A stretch of 64,000 nucleotides of DNA from Begonia masoniana (Eukaryota; Streptophyta; Magnoliopsida; Cucurbitales; Begoniaceae), in NCBI GenBank assembly GCA_022432975.1, contig CM039503.1, positions 52,003,966-52,067,965 of the forward strand. The letters run 5' to 3'. Positions within the stretch are counted from its first letter, which is position 1, and every line of letters starts with the position of its first letter. The notes under the pieces were generated by a model that was not told the DNA's origin, ran no database searches, and was given only the letters and a program-made list of their open reading frames with translations. Positions 23,591-35,378 of the stretch are shown one piece after another. Position numbers and translations under genes: made by a program.

Positions 23591-25616
23591 AAACAACAGA
23601 ATGGTTAAAAACCATTCTGTTGTTTGCTGTTCAAACCCGAGCCCCGCGAGCGAAGAACAGGGGAGACGAAGGAGAGGCGACGCGGCGCCGTTCACCGGCG
23701 ATTTCTGATGGTCTCCGGCAAGACGACGGCGGCGAACCGCGGGCTAGCGTTTCCGGCCGACTTCGCGCACTAACCGACCCGGTAAGTTGATTCTTGCCCT
23801 GTTTTCGGTTCGGTTTAGGTCGTGGGTGACGAGCCCGATTTGGCTCCGTTCACCGGCTGATTTTGGCCACCTCCGACGTGGGTTTGCCGACCCTTGGGTC
23901 GTCTACGGTTGATTGGCCGCGAGGTGCTCAATTTGAGCGAAAATCAATGAATGCCTGATTTGGGCAATTTGGGTTTGTGATGTGTAATTCGAGATTTTTG
24001 ATTAGTTTATGCTAATTGAGGGTATTTGTGGTCGATTGGTGATGTATTGGGTGGAATTTGATGAAAAATCGAAATGGGGAAATTTCCCGGGTTAGGGCAG
24101 TTCGGGTATTGCATGATTTGACCTAGCTACGGTCGTTTGTTTTAAAATTCCTTTTGGCAGATTAAACTAAGATATTAGAGGAGCGCGTGGCCGCTGGAAT
24201 CGTTCGATTCCGATAACCGACGCGAAAGTTACGCGCGTTCGAAGTTTCGGGTCGGTTTTACCGAACTCAAATTAGTGGCCCGTTTAGTTAGGTTTTAGTT
24301 GTATTAGGCTTGATATAGTAGTTTGAGAGTAAATTGGTGAATGTAAGCGTGATTTTAATGAAGCTTGAACGTTCGTCATAGGTCGAGCCATAGGCGACGT
24401 GATGTGCCAAAACCAGCAAGCTACGGACGACAGGTAAGTTCTCGTGATTCTTCTCTGGCCGATTGGCCTACACCGTACGTCGAATGTCGTGTCGAGGAAT
24501 TTTGGAGACGCACTTGTTTTATATTACTTTGGTTGGGTAACTAGGTTTATTTGTTTATAGATTATGTTTTACAGTCTTTGATGGTATACATTATTGCTTG
24601 TTTACTTTAAGATATTGAACTGTTCACGCATCACTTGTTTTAAAGAAAAGCATGAAAATGAACTTCCGCACAGAGTTTTAAAGATAACGTAAAGCATAGC
24701 ATTGGCCGAAAGGCGTATTGGGCGAAAGGCGTATTGGTCACGCGAGGTGGGGCTCAGGCACGGCTGTACGTGTTGTAAGCGTGCACCCCCCCGCCTCTAG
24801 CTGGAAAGAGTAGTCCGCCCGCTGGATGAGCTCTCTCCGATTAGAGGGATAGGATCTCGGTGACACCTATTGAGCATTGCATAGTAAAGAAAACATACAT
24901 GATTAATGAACTCATTCGCACAGCATGCATTGCATTTACGAGTCTTACTGGGATTTCATCTCATAGTGTATTGTATGGTGTAGGTGGCCTGGACATCGAG
25001 GCAGGTGTGGACAATGTCCCTCCTCTAGAGGCTTGAGTCCAGTTGACGGAGGATGGCTGAGGTGGTGTGTTGGCGCAGTCGACGCTTACCTGACCCGTGG
25101 GGAAGTATGTATAGGCTTTGAGGGTTTTGGGATGTTTTGGGCTAATGGTTGTATAGACATTATAGGATGTTTGGTTCTGATAGTTGATAGGTTATATATT
25201 GATGGTTGTATAGAACATTTTAGGATGTTTGGTTCTGGATAGTTGATAGGATATATATATAAATGTTTTAAATGTTTTTGAACTGTTTTGTAATTTTAAA
25301 ATAGGAGGATATGTTAAACTTTCAAACGGAACCACGCAGTTTATTTTCATGAAAACGTACTTTGTTATGGTTGTATTTCGAGTCGGTTTTGGGGTGGTAT
25401 TTCGGAAGATGTACGAGTATCGGGTGTTTGATATTAAGTTGTATTTTGTAGGTGTTCGTGTACGTATTGGTTTAAATAATCGTTTTGAACGTTTTATTAA
25501 ATTGATTTTAAATTGTTTTCAAATTGTTTCCGCATAAACGCTAAGGATAAAGGAAAATGAAAAATATGGTACGGTAATTTAAGGGTAAATAAGAGTACAG
25601 TATTAGGGTCGTGACA
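23317..25616 (+). mobile_element. Solo gypsy LTR nested in the Tekay-like pol
   Basis: TGTAGCACCCGAG...GGGTCGTGACA termini and the target-site duplication TCTTA (23312-23316 and 25617-25621). Internal features include a (TTA)n tract (about 23560-23585), a perfect 16-bp hairpin (23591-23625), GC-rich CGGCG sequence, CAGGTAAGTT (24431-24440), GGCCGATTGGCC, a TGGGATTTCATCTCATAG hairpin and GGTGTAGGTGG. The GGCCGATTGGCCTACACCGTA phrase also appears in the LTR copy at 56570-60280 (about 59140-59160, opposite strand), so the two belong to related families. The small open frames at 25033 and 25349 are LTR sequence. Confidence 0.9.
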
Positions 25617-26760
25617 TCTTACTTTCAAAAATATGAAGTCTTTTACTTCAAATTCAATCTCTCTTCTTAAAAGATCAGCATAACTTTTCTGACGACTTTA
25701 GACTGTTCTCAATCTTTCTTTAATTATTTGTACCTTCTCGGTTGTCTCTAGAATCATATTGGATCTGAGAGTAACATGTTCCTCAGTCTCAGCCCAACAT
25801 AGAGGCGACCTACAAGGTCTTCCATATAAGGCTTCATACGGCGATATTCCAATACTAGTTTAGTAACTATTGTTGTAAACAAACTCTACCAATGACATGA
25901 TTTATCCAACTATCTCTAAAATCCAGAACACATGATCTCAGCATGTCCTCGAGAATTTGAATAGTACGCTCAGACTGACCATCTGTCTGAGGATGATGTG
26001 TTGTACTCAAATTTATCTCGGTACCCAAAGCTCTCTGAAGTGCTCTCTAAAACTTTGATGTGAACCTTAGGTCTCTATCAGATACTATACTCGAGGGAAC
26101 ACCGTGGAGACGAATGATGTTTTCAACGTATAACTTGCTTAATTTTGTCAGGGAAAAGTCCATTTTGACTGGAATAAAATAGGCCAACTTTGTCAGTCTA
26201 TCAACAATAACCCACACAACATCAAATTTTTGTATTGTCCTTGGTAAACCTGTTACAAAATCCATGGTGATCCTATCCCACTTTCACTCAGGAATAGGTA
26301 AGGGCTGCAATAACTCAGCTGGTCTCTGGTGTTCAGCTTTAACCTGTTGACAAGTCAAACATCGAGAAATGTATTCTGCCACATCTCGTTTCATTCCAAC
26401 CCACTAATATTGACGCTTCAGGTCATGGTACATCTCAGTGCTACCTGGGTGTATAGCAAATTTGGACTTGTGGGTTTCTGTTAAAATAGTTTGTCTCAAT
26501 TTTGAATCTTTAGACACCACTACTCGCTTTTTGAATAACAAAAATCCATCGGAGTTGACTTCCCAACCGTCAAATTGTTCACCAGACTGAATCTTCTCAA
26601 GTCTTTTTTTTAATTCATCGTCAAATTTATGCATGTCTTTAACATGATGAAGGAGTGTGAGGGTAGCAACCAAATTAAATACTTGAACTGTTTGACTATC
26701 TTCCTGGTAATACAATTCATAATCTTCTATAGTCATGCACCTCTTCCAATCTTCTAACAA
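25617..26760 (-). pseudogene. Integrase region of the Tekay-like element (broken)
   Basis: The frame 26760-26404 carries the linker and HPGSTEMYHDLKRQY of the zinc-binding domain. The CQQVKAEHQRPAELLQPLPI stretch follows in a neighbouring frame. The frame 26265-26047 carries MDFVTGLPR and IVSDRDLRFTSKF, two of the catalytic Asp regions of the DDE core. Stops near 26403 and 26266 and the solo LTR downstream break the gene. Confidence 0.85.
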
Positions 26761-28213
26761 AAGACTAGAAAGAGATCCTTAAAGGTAACGACTCAAGGCA
26801 TCAGCTACAACATTAGTCTTTCCAAGATAATATTATAATTTAAAATCACAATCTCCCATATACTCCATCCATCGACACTGCCGAAGACTTAGATCACGCC
26901 ACGTAAATAGATACTTTAAGCTCTTATGGTCAGAAAATATTTCAAATTTGGCCCCATACAAATAACTTCGTCAAATCTTCAGAGCAAAAATATTAGCAGC
27001 TAACTCCAAATCATGTATAGGGTAATTTCGCTCATGTGTCTTTAACTGTTGAGATGCATATGTTATTACTCTATTCTGCTGCATTAACACGCATCCCAAA
27101 CTTGTACCTGATGCATCAGTATATACTGCATATGGTAGACTTTCATCAGGTAGTGTTAAAACCGGTGCAGTAGTCAACCTTTGTTTAAACTCTTCAAAAG
27201 CTCTTTGATATTTATCGTCCCAAATAAATTTTATATCATTTCTGGTTAATTGAGTCAATGATATAGCAATAAAAGAAAATTTTTGGACGAACCGTCGATA
27301 ATATCCAGCCAAACCCAAGAAACTCCATACTTCAGTAACATTCTTGGGTGGTTTCGACTCTAAAACGGTTTTGACCTTTACGGGGTCTACTGAATTGCCA
27401 TTCTGAGAAACTACATGACCTAAGAACTTCACTTCTGTCATCCAAAAGTCACATTTCTCTCGCTTTGCAAATAGCTAGTGTTCACGCAACGTTTGCAGGA
27501 CAATTCTTAGATATTTCATATGCTCCTCACGAGACATAGAATATATTACAATATCATCGATGAATACCACCACGAACTGATCAAGATGAGGCCGAAGAAC
27601 TCGATTCATCATATCCATAAAAGTTGCTGGTGCATTAGTCTATCTAAACGGAAGTACCAGGAATTCATAATGTCCATATCGAGTGTGAAAAGTTGTTTTG
27701 GGAATATCCTGTTCACGAATATTTAATTGGTGGTAGCCAGATCTCAAATCAATCTTTGAGAAGTACTTTGATCCTCCGAGCTGGCCAAATAGATCATTAA
27801 TTCTTGGTAGAGGATATTTATTCTTGATCGTCACGTGATTTAATTTTCGATAATCTATGCATAATCGAAGCGAACCATCCTGCTTCTTTGCGAATAAGAC
27901 GGGTGATCCCCATGGCAAAACATTGTTCCGAATAAAACCCTTTTGCAGCAAATCATTTAGTTGGGTTCTTAACTCTTCAACTCAGCAAGAGCCATGCGGT
28001 ACGAAACAGTTGAAATTGGAGCTGTGCTAGGCACCAAGTCAATACAAAACTCAATCTCCCAATCAGGTGATAACTCAGGCAAATCCTTAGGAAAAACATC
28101 ATGGTAGTCACGAACCACTGATATATCAGAATCATGTCTAACCGTAACATGGTTGTCAGTAATAGCAAAATATTTCTGTATAACTCCAATCTTCTCCGAC
28201 CACCCAAACAAGT
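26761..28213 (-). pseudogene. Reverse transcriptase and RNase H of the Tekay-like element (broken)
   Basis: The frame 27951-27640 encodes [26 protein letters not shown] and [14 protein letters not shown]. The catalytic FIDD lies at about 27550-27580 in a following frame. The frame 27441-26971 encodes VKFLGHVVS, the thumb and connection region, and RNase H with [11 protein letters not shown] and ITYASQQL. A further segment (about 26970-26790) has [10 protein letters not shown]. Several stops and frame changes separate these pieces. Confidence 0.9.
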
Positions 28214-28741
28214 TCATAAAATAAAATTAACATGGAACATACGAGCATTACATGGATGTATCAAAAATTTTCCATTCCCCAAAGTAAGTGTTATACTTCT
28301 CCGATGACAGTCAATTATTGCTTTATAGAGATTTAACCAATTCATATCTAGAATCACATCAAATTGATTCATAGGCATAATTATAAGGTCGACAGGTAGC
28401 TCGTGCTCATTAATCACAATAGCCGCATATCGAACAATGGTTTTCATTTCATGTTTCTTGTTCATAGGGATACTCAAAATAAGAGGACTATCAAATTTTT
28501 CTATAGTTACGTCTAAAGCATGAACAGAAGATGTAAAAATAAAAGAATGTGTTGCTCCAGTATCAAACAAAACATGCATCATGGTATTAAATAAGGAAAT
28601 CATACCATCGATGACGCCATGGCCAGATGAACCATGAAGTTCAGATCCTGTAACTGCATAAGCTTGGCCAGTCATCTTTTCCTTTCCTCTATTGCCATCT
28701 CCGAATCCACCCTTCGATGAACTAGGGTTAGCATTAGTCAT
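28214..28741 (-). pseudogene. Protease region of the Tekay-like element
   Basis: Encodes VLFDTGATHSFI, the aspartic-protease active site, then VILDMNWLNLYKAIIDC, the conserved second motif of gypsy proteases (usually GMDWL, here DMNWL). The frame opens upstream into a region linking to the gag zinc knuckle and is interrupted near 28742-28804. Confidence 0.85.
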
Positions 28742-28804
28742 ATAATTCGGAGTTACAACAGGAATGGTGTTTGAAGCAAAGCTCTGTTGATGCCCAGTAG
28801 ACTT

Positions 28805-29821
28805 TTAAGAGTTGGTACCAGATGGCTGATATTGATGCTGATTACGTTGATCATGACCAGGAAATCCCCGGTTACTTCCGAAACCAGGCCTACCAATGAT
28901 TGTCTGAGAAGGTGCTGAATTATTTTGAGGTTTTTGATGAGTAGGGCAATTCCTTCTCAAATGTCCAGACTGTCCACAAGAGTGACAAATATATGATCCT
29001 GAACGTCCACTAGAATAAGGTGTAGTACCAGAGGATCCGTTAAAGTTATCTTGATTCTGACCTTCACGATTTTTCCCTTTCTTAAAGTCCTTCTTAGTTA
29101 TCTTGCCTCCCACAGGCTGATCATTTTTCTCTTTCCCCTTGTATACACTAAACTGTTCTTCCAAATCTGCCTTAAAACGCTGAGCAGCAACGACTACTTT
29201 AGGAAGAGTTTTAAATGCAAATCCTGACAAATGGTGTCTGATCTTGGACCTCAAATTCATTCAAAACTTTACCAACATATCTACCGGATCCATGTGATTA
29301 ATATACTAGGAGAACTTCATAAACTTGGCATAATACTCTAATATGGTAAGATTTCCCTGTTTCAAATTGTGATATGTCGCGATCATCTTCTGGCGATGTT
29401 CGGCATTGCAATAATTATCTTTGAAAATAGTTTCAAATTGCGTCCAGGTCATATCTTCCAAAGGGTAGTCCAACTTCAGAGACCTCCACCAGACTTCAGC
29501 CATTTTCTCAAATTGATAGGTTGCAAATCCAACCCAATAATCTGTTGGAGCTTTCAGAGCCGTCAGCTTCTTATGAATCACCCTTAACCAATTTTCTGCA
29601 ACTTGAGAGTCGGCATCGCCCAAAAACATTGGTAAGTTCATCCGGTCCCACTACATAAAGTAATTTATGCGACAGTCTTCTACGTCTTGATTGCCAGGTC
29701 CTTGAAATATATTTTGCAGTGTGTCTCTTAGAGCAATGAGTGGATCAGTAGGGTGCGATTCAGCAGATCGCGCAGTAGGTGCTGCAGGGGTACGGTTCCT
29801 AGAGACTATTCTTGGTGGCAT
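28805..29821 (-). pseudogene. gag of the Tekay-like element (broken)
   Basis: Likely start at 29821 (MPPRIVSRNRTPAAPTA). The frame 29641-29306 holds the gag core (AENWLRVIHKKL, WWRSLKL, WTQFETIFKDNY). The frame 29260-28805 holds the nucleocapsid zinc knuckle CHSCGQSGHLRRNC (CX2CX4HX4C). Stops near 29650 and 29305-29261 separate the parts. Gag would package element RNA; this copy cannot make a complete protein. Confidence 0.85.
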
Positions 29822-29962
29822 TTTCATAAATATGAAAAAATAATTTATTTCTGAGGTTAAAATACGTCTTTTTGCACAATAATAAGTCTTGTATATCATC
29901 ACATTATCTATCCTACAAGTGTCACTTTTCAAGATGAGAATCTGGCTTTGATACCATTTTTC

Positions 29963-31314
29963 TGTCACGCCTCGAATGGAACCGCAACCGTCCGACTCTA
30001 AATCTTATTCACTTAAAAAGAACACGCAGCGAAAAGTTGATAAACTAATATAAAGTCAGAGTCCAAAATATAAATTAAACAGGTCCAACAAGAGACATTA
30101 GATAATGTGATGATATACGTCCAAACAAGATAACAAAATACCATACGGCTTACAATTTTTTAAAAGTCTCTAACCTTAAAAATTTTAAATGAAATCTATA
30201 GAAAATTCTTGTTCCCTCGCTGATAACTAGAACTCCTCTTGATTTGATTCTGAAAAAAATAGTAGTCGTTTGGGGTGAGTTGACTAAACTCAATAGGAAT
30301 AGAGTTTATTTCTAGCAGTCGTAAAATACTATGCTTAAATTTAATAAAAATATAATTATGCAATTTAAATAGATGTTCGGTGAAAATAGAGCCTCTCATA
30401 GACTCTGAGCACACTGGACTATAGGCATAAACATCGACATTAGGCAGTCGCACGTCATAATTACCCTAATCAGGTTTAGATTTCGTGCCTAAAGATACGG
30501 TTCTTCAGCTGTCCTATTACTTCTAGTTAAAACCACACAATTTTTATTAATGATAAAATATGCAATTGATAAATATGTGAAAGAACAATTGTACAACATT
30601 AAATGAACATTTTATGCTAAATAAATAAATTTAATTAATGAATTAAAAATAATATTTAACCGAAAATAAAATAAACTCCTACCTCGATTGCACTTACAAC
30701 AGGTCAATAAATTCAAAAGTCCAAGTTAACAAGTCCACACTTTAATTCAATAAATTGGTACCTAGGAAAAAAAATCTCTCCCCATAAATTTCTCTGTTTT
30801 TCGTTCGCTGAATGCACCGCTTATGAAGAAGAGAAAGACTACAACCCACATTCCTCTCTCCTTTAACGCCATCTGTAACTCCTTTCTTTTTCTAAATTAT
30901 TTTCCATCCATTGAAAGACGACCTCTCTTCCATATTTCATCTCTCTTCCAATGAATGATTTGCAAGTATTTAGGGTTCAATTTGAGATTTTACAGAGAAG
31001 AAAAAGATTGATCCCAGTAAGTCAAGCTTCCTCTTAATCTTGGTTTTGATATTTTGAGAAATCCCGAGAGTTTTATGAAATTCTTCCCTAAAAATTGAAG
31101 AATTTTTGTAACTTCAATGGAGAAATGAAATAATGGAAAGAAGGAGAGAGATAGGTGAAATCAATGTTATGTGGGGAAGCTTTGACAGAAGACGAGGGAG
31201 AGGTAAACGGAGAGACAGAAAGGGAGGTGAGCGTTTAATGAAGGAAGAAAATTTTTCCTACACATTCACTCCTTTGACGTGTTGCTCCCTACTTCAGATA
31301 TAGTGAGTCTCACA
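29963..31314 (-). repeat. 5' LTR of the Tekay-like element
   Basis: Plus strand TGTCACGCCTCG...AGTGAGTCTCACA, 1352 bp. The iMet primer-binding site lies immediately left (TGGTATCAAAGCC on the minus strand). The sense strand carries TTGAGTTTAGTCAACTCACC (about 30275-30295), the same kind of TGAG/CTCA hairpin seen in the other gypsy LTRs. The AAACT duplication at its right edge abuts the first exon piece of the QUA3-like pseudogene. Confidence 0.9.
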
Positions 31315-31339
31315 AAACTGGTAAGTTAAGCTGACCCAT

Positions 31340-32446
31340 TGTTAATAACGATGGGGATCTGATTTCAACGGAAGATCAAGAAGCAAACACAGAATAATTT
31401 CCGTCGATATAACCGAATTGTCACTACAGTGGCAACAGATTCAGCGAAAATCTTCTGGGTTCTCTAATATCTATACATAAAATACGAGTTTTCAGAACAT
31501 TTCACCAGATGCTGCATCAAATGACGAGTTTTCAGAACATTTCCGAATAGAATTTCAAACAGGATGAAAATGGTTCATTACAGACCAGCAGGCAAACAAT
31601 GGGTCGAAACGAAGATCGAACTTTTGGTTACGTCGATTCCAAGATAGAAACGAACATAAACACAGGTGACAAAACCCCCCCTCTCGGCGAGTTCAATAAA
31701 TTGGCCCGGCTCGGCTCTTAAGTCTGGACCAAACCATAGTAGCTTAGCTCCCCGCTCGACTTGTTATAGTGTTCGGAGCCTACCCCAACCGAAATAGCCA
31801 AGTCCAGCTCGTTTACGGTCCATATGTTCTGGTCTAGAACAAACTCGCGAACTCAATGAATAGGCTCATCTTGGCTCGTCAATTTGTACTGAGTCAGACT
31901 AGTCCAGTTATCGACCCATTACAATTTCGTTCAATGCAGGTTGAAATTATTTTTGGCCAATTCTCGGTTTTTTTTTTTTGGGAAAGAATCGATAGAAACA
32001 AACTGAAGTGCTAGGCATGGTTTAGTTTGGTTCAATTTTAAAAAAATTATGGCAAGTACGTGGTTTGCTTTGGGACTTAACCGACCGGCACAATTCTGTA
32101 CTCGGTTTTTGAAAACTAAAATCAATGAAACTGAGCCAAACCACTCCGTCACATTTCACTATAAAAATTTACCCAAACTAAACTCTTACCCGGCTCAAAC
32201 CTATATATTTAATAAAACCAATACCCTGTTTTTTTCTAAACCGAACCAAATTTCACGGTTCACTTCCTCTCCAATCGGTTCCATTTCTCAAATCGAACCG
32301 TGGCCTCCTAGTTAAAAGAGGAAATCCCCGTATTGGCTTCTGAAAGCCTTATCGGTCTCTTAACTTTTCGTCGGAGGAACTGAGGTTATCAATCATGAAC
32401 CCTAAAAGAAGATCAAAAGAATTGAATCAAGATATTGTGAAAATGT
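31340..32446. other. Intergenic region: former QUA3-like promoter and PMT15-like 3' flank
   Basis: Lies between the pseudogene start codon (31339) and the PMT15-like stop codon (32447), both genes pointing left. It should therefore hold the 3' UTR of the PMT gene at its right end and the dead promoter of the pseudogene at its left. The open frames at 31931-32152 and 32049-32315 have no coding character; the area is rich in short AACCGA-type words. Confidence 0.5.
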
Positions 32447-35322
32447 CTATTGGTCTATATCTGTTTCCGATTGGTTTTGGTCATCTTCCGGCGCAGTCCT
32501 GTATTGCTTCACTGCAATTAAGATCTTCTCCCTCTGATGCGGCCCCTTCTCGTGATCGACGATTCTGCTATCCCACTGCAGTGCGTCTGTCAGGCTCCGG
32601 ATCTTCACCAAAATATCGACGTCGTCCCGGAAAATCACACTCCCCTGAGGCCTTAAAATCCTATCCATTTCCAGCAGAATGTCTTCTTCTTCACATCTGC
32701 AGTTGTTTGGGCCAAATTAGGGTTTATTTACTGAAAAAAGTTGAAAATTTTCAGGTCATGAAACTCGTAGATTAGATACCTGTCTTTGTACAGACTGAAG
32801 ACGGAGTCGGCGTGGATGAAATCGTAGGTTCTCGGATACGTCGACATCGCCTCGCACCTGCAGAAAATGTGACGCGTTGAATTAACACAAATCGCCAAAA
32901 TAGTTTTTTTCAGGAGTTGTTTTCCTCTAGAAATCGCCAATTAAGTGCAAAAACATAATTTTTTTTTACGGCAACCCTGAAAGCAACTATCAGAGTGATG
33001 AACCTGATAATCCAATTTATATACTTTGGTTTTGAAAAGCTGTTTTTTACTCACCAGTTCTGGTATGTTCCAATCAGCCCGCGTTCAAAGATGACCCCAA
33101 GAGTGTTAACTTCTGCTTCAACAGGAACAACGTTCATAACCCACAAAGGATAATCCACCAGAGCCGCCGCAAACCCTCCCAAATACGAGTTCATATCGAG
33201 CAAATTCCGGTATCTTCCCGGCTCGGCCAACTGGGAATCGAATGTTTTGTAATGTTCGACTCTCTTTTTCCATAATTCTGTGTTTTCTATGAACTTCTCT
33301 GCTGTGATTTCCTTCAAACTTCCGCTGCTAATTCTCGGCGGGATTGAAGTCAATCTTTCCGGCCATTTCGCCAAATACCCGCCGGCAAATTCCTTGATTC
33401 CAGACACTTCAGGGAGTGGAGTTAAACAAGTCCCCAATTCAGTGTACCTGTCGACCAACAAAAGGTTAAAGCAACAAAAACTGGTTGATTTTTATATTTA
33501 TGATATTACTTTCTTGCCAACCAGACAGAATAAAGTAAAGGAAGAAGACACAATTGCCAGTGCATTTCATCAAGTTGCTTTTGGTACCGACGAACTGATC
33601 AACTCACTTCCGTTTGTGCGATTAGAGCATAAAATTAGGGTAAACGATACTAACCAGGCCATGTCGGGGTCTTGTGGGGGACAGAATGTAGGTTTCTTGA
33701 AGACCTTTCTGTTCTTTTTACAGTGGATATGGTTAGTAGCTTTCTGCCAAATAGCAAGATCTTCCTTTTGCTTTATTTTTTTCCAACACAAGCTTTTGGC
33801 TATGGCTTCAATCTGATTCTGTTCGAATTGAAGATCCTCAATTGTTCTCTGCCATCCTTTCCAGTGTCTCTGCCAATTTATCGGCGGGCCGGACAAAATC
33901 CAATATCCACCGGGACGTAGTATCCTATCAACTTCGATCAAGTACTGCCCATCTGCTCAAAAAAACGTAAACCGAACACTTGGAAACTTGATCGAAAAGA
34001 TGAAACATATCGAAGAAAAGGTAACGATATCGGTTCGTACCGGAAAGGCCCCACGGAATGAGGCAGCGCGAGCAATGAGCCATGTCGAAAGCTCTTGAAG
34101 GATAGGGAAGCCTTTTTGAGGCTAGAACTCCAATCAATGCAGGCACTCCTCTTTCGAGTGCAAATTGAACTTGTGCTTCATGAGTGTCTCTTGGTGCAAA
34201 TGACACTGCTATTATGTTCCTTGACATCAAATATGCACCCCAACTAGCCACCTGCATTTTCACAAAACCAGCAAAATTTGATTAATGTTAACCATCTAGC
34301 TTACCTAGTTTATCGAAAACTAATCTACTCATCGAAATACAAAGTTTTCGTCTTAAACCGTTCGTACAGTTAGTGAAATTATATAAAATAAAGGCGAAAC
34401 ATAATCAACTTGAATTTTGGACAGCTAGTTGAAATCGTGGAGAAAAACTAAATTTGTAATCTCATGTTTGCTTTACATAAAAAAATATCAATTAAAGTGG
34501 AGAGTTTCTTCAAATAACAAATAGTTAGTTCAACTATTGAATCAAATGATATTGAACGTGTTTCCCAGCTCTTCTCGAGAAACAAGAGACATTTTCTTTG
34601 CAAAATTGTGCTCAATTTCATATATGACAATCCCGCCAAATCTCTTCTTTAGTTGGGGGAAGAATCCGCACGAATTAAATTTTTTGAGGAACATATCCAG
34701 GATTCGTAAGTCTTCATCTTGACGATTGATGCCATTATGAAGGTCACGCTAGATTAAAGACCATACATTTACAAATCTTCTACATCAAAGGGTTGATAAA
34801 TATAGTGAGATTATATGAACTTGATCAGCTTTCAGCAGTCTAGGATTTACTTGAAAATTCAAATTAGGGTTAAGGAGATTCTTCCAAACCAGACAACGTC
34901 AAAAAAACTAAGAGACAAAGAACAGCAAAGTGTATCCTCCTAAATGGACCATTTACGTCTCCCAATCTCTCTCTCTTTTCTCCAACAACTACTCTTTATT
35001 ATTCATTCAAAGTTTTGGTGCAAAAGAATGGTGGGTTTAGATTTTCAGAGAGAGAAAGTTAGAGAGTGGGAGAGGGGGAGTAATCCAAAAGCTGCTACCG
35101 ACATAAAGTGGTAGGACTTGGGAGAGGGAGAGAGGTCATACTGATTTTATGGCGTAAAAAGCCAATGCCCATCTTTTTCTACCTAGTATTTAAGTATTAT
35201 TTATGTCATACAATTAATATATACGTATTTTTATTAAATGTATGGTCCCAAATTCTAGGCTAGACATAAAACCAACCTCAGCCAATGGACCCTACTTTTT
35301 GCCGTACACTTCAACATTTTAG

Positions 35323-35378
<56 letters not shown>

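Larger units (their letters stand above)
18603..31314 (-). mobile_element. Tekay-like chromovirus (Ty3/gypsy) inserted in QUA3-like exon 1
   Basis: Target-site duplication AAACT (18598-18602 and 31315-31319). Minus-strand order: 5' LTR (29963-31314), iMet primer-binding site TGGTATCAAAGCC (about 29940-29957), gag, protease, reverse transcriptase, RNase H, integrase, chromodomain-like C-terminus, polypurine tract AGTGGGGGAGAA (about 22869-22882), 3' LTR (18603-22868). The pol order and C-terminal chromodomain place it in the chromoviruses, with Tekay/Del the closest match from memory. All ORFs carry stops or frameshifts. The LTRs have many differences (1368 vs 1352 bp without nested DNA), so it is clearly older than the Athila-like element. 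Confidence 0.9.
15100..31339 (-). pseudogene. QUA3: QUA3-like pectin methyltransferase pseudogene, split by a retrotransposon
   Basis: Exons match the plant QUA3 (QUASIMODO3) family of Golgi SAM-dependent methyltransferases linked to homogalacturonan methylation. Exon 1 starts at ATG 31339 and reads MGQLNLPVSKRN across the retroelement into RQWRFLDIVSALFFG (transmembrane anchor) at 18597-18201. Further exons lie near 17485-17280, 17201-16991 (CGV/ASFGG, SAM motif I), 16624-16380, 16237-15866 (MDMNAFFGGFAA), 15600-15504 ([14 protein letters not shown]) and 15311-15100 ([14 protein letters not shown]). Lesions: the element insertion; TAG at 18400-18398 after VEAGQ; a 2-nt insertion near 17330 before PITGGSLRTALD; a 1-nt insertion near 15540 after SGIE; a shifted C-terminus near 15110; doubtful splice donors near 18201 and 16380. 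It cannot encode the enzyme. A working QUA3 presumably exists elsewhere. Confidence 0.9.
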
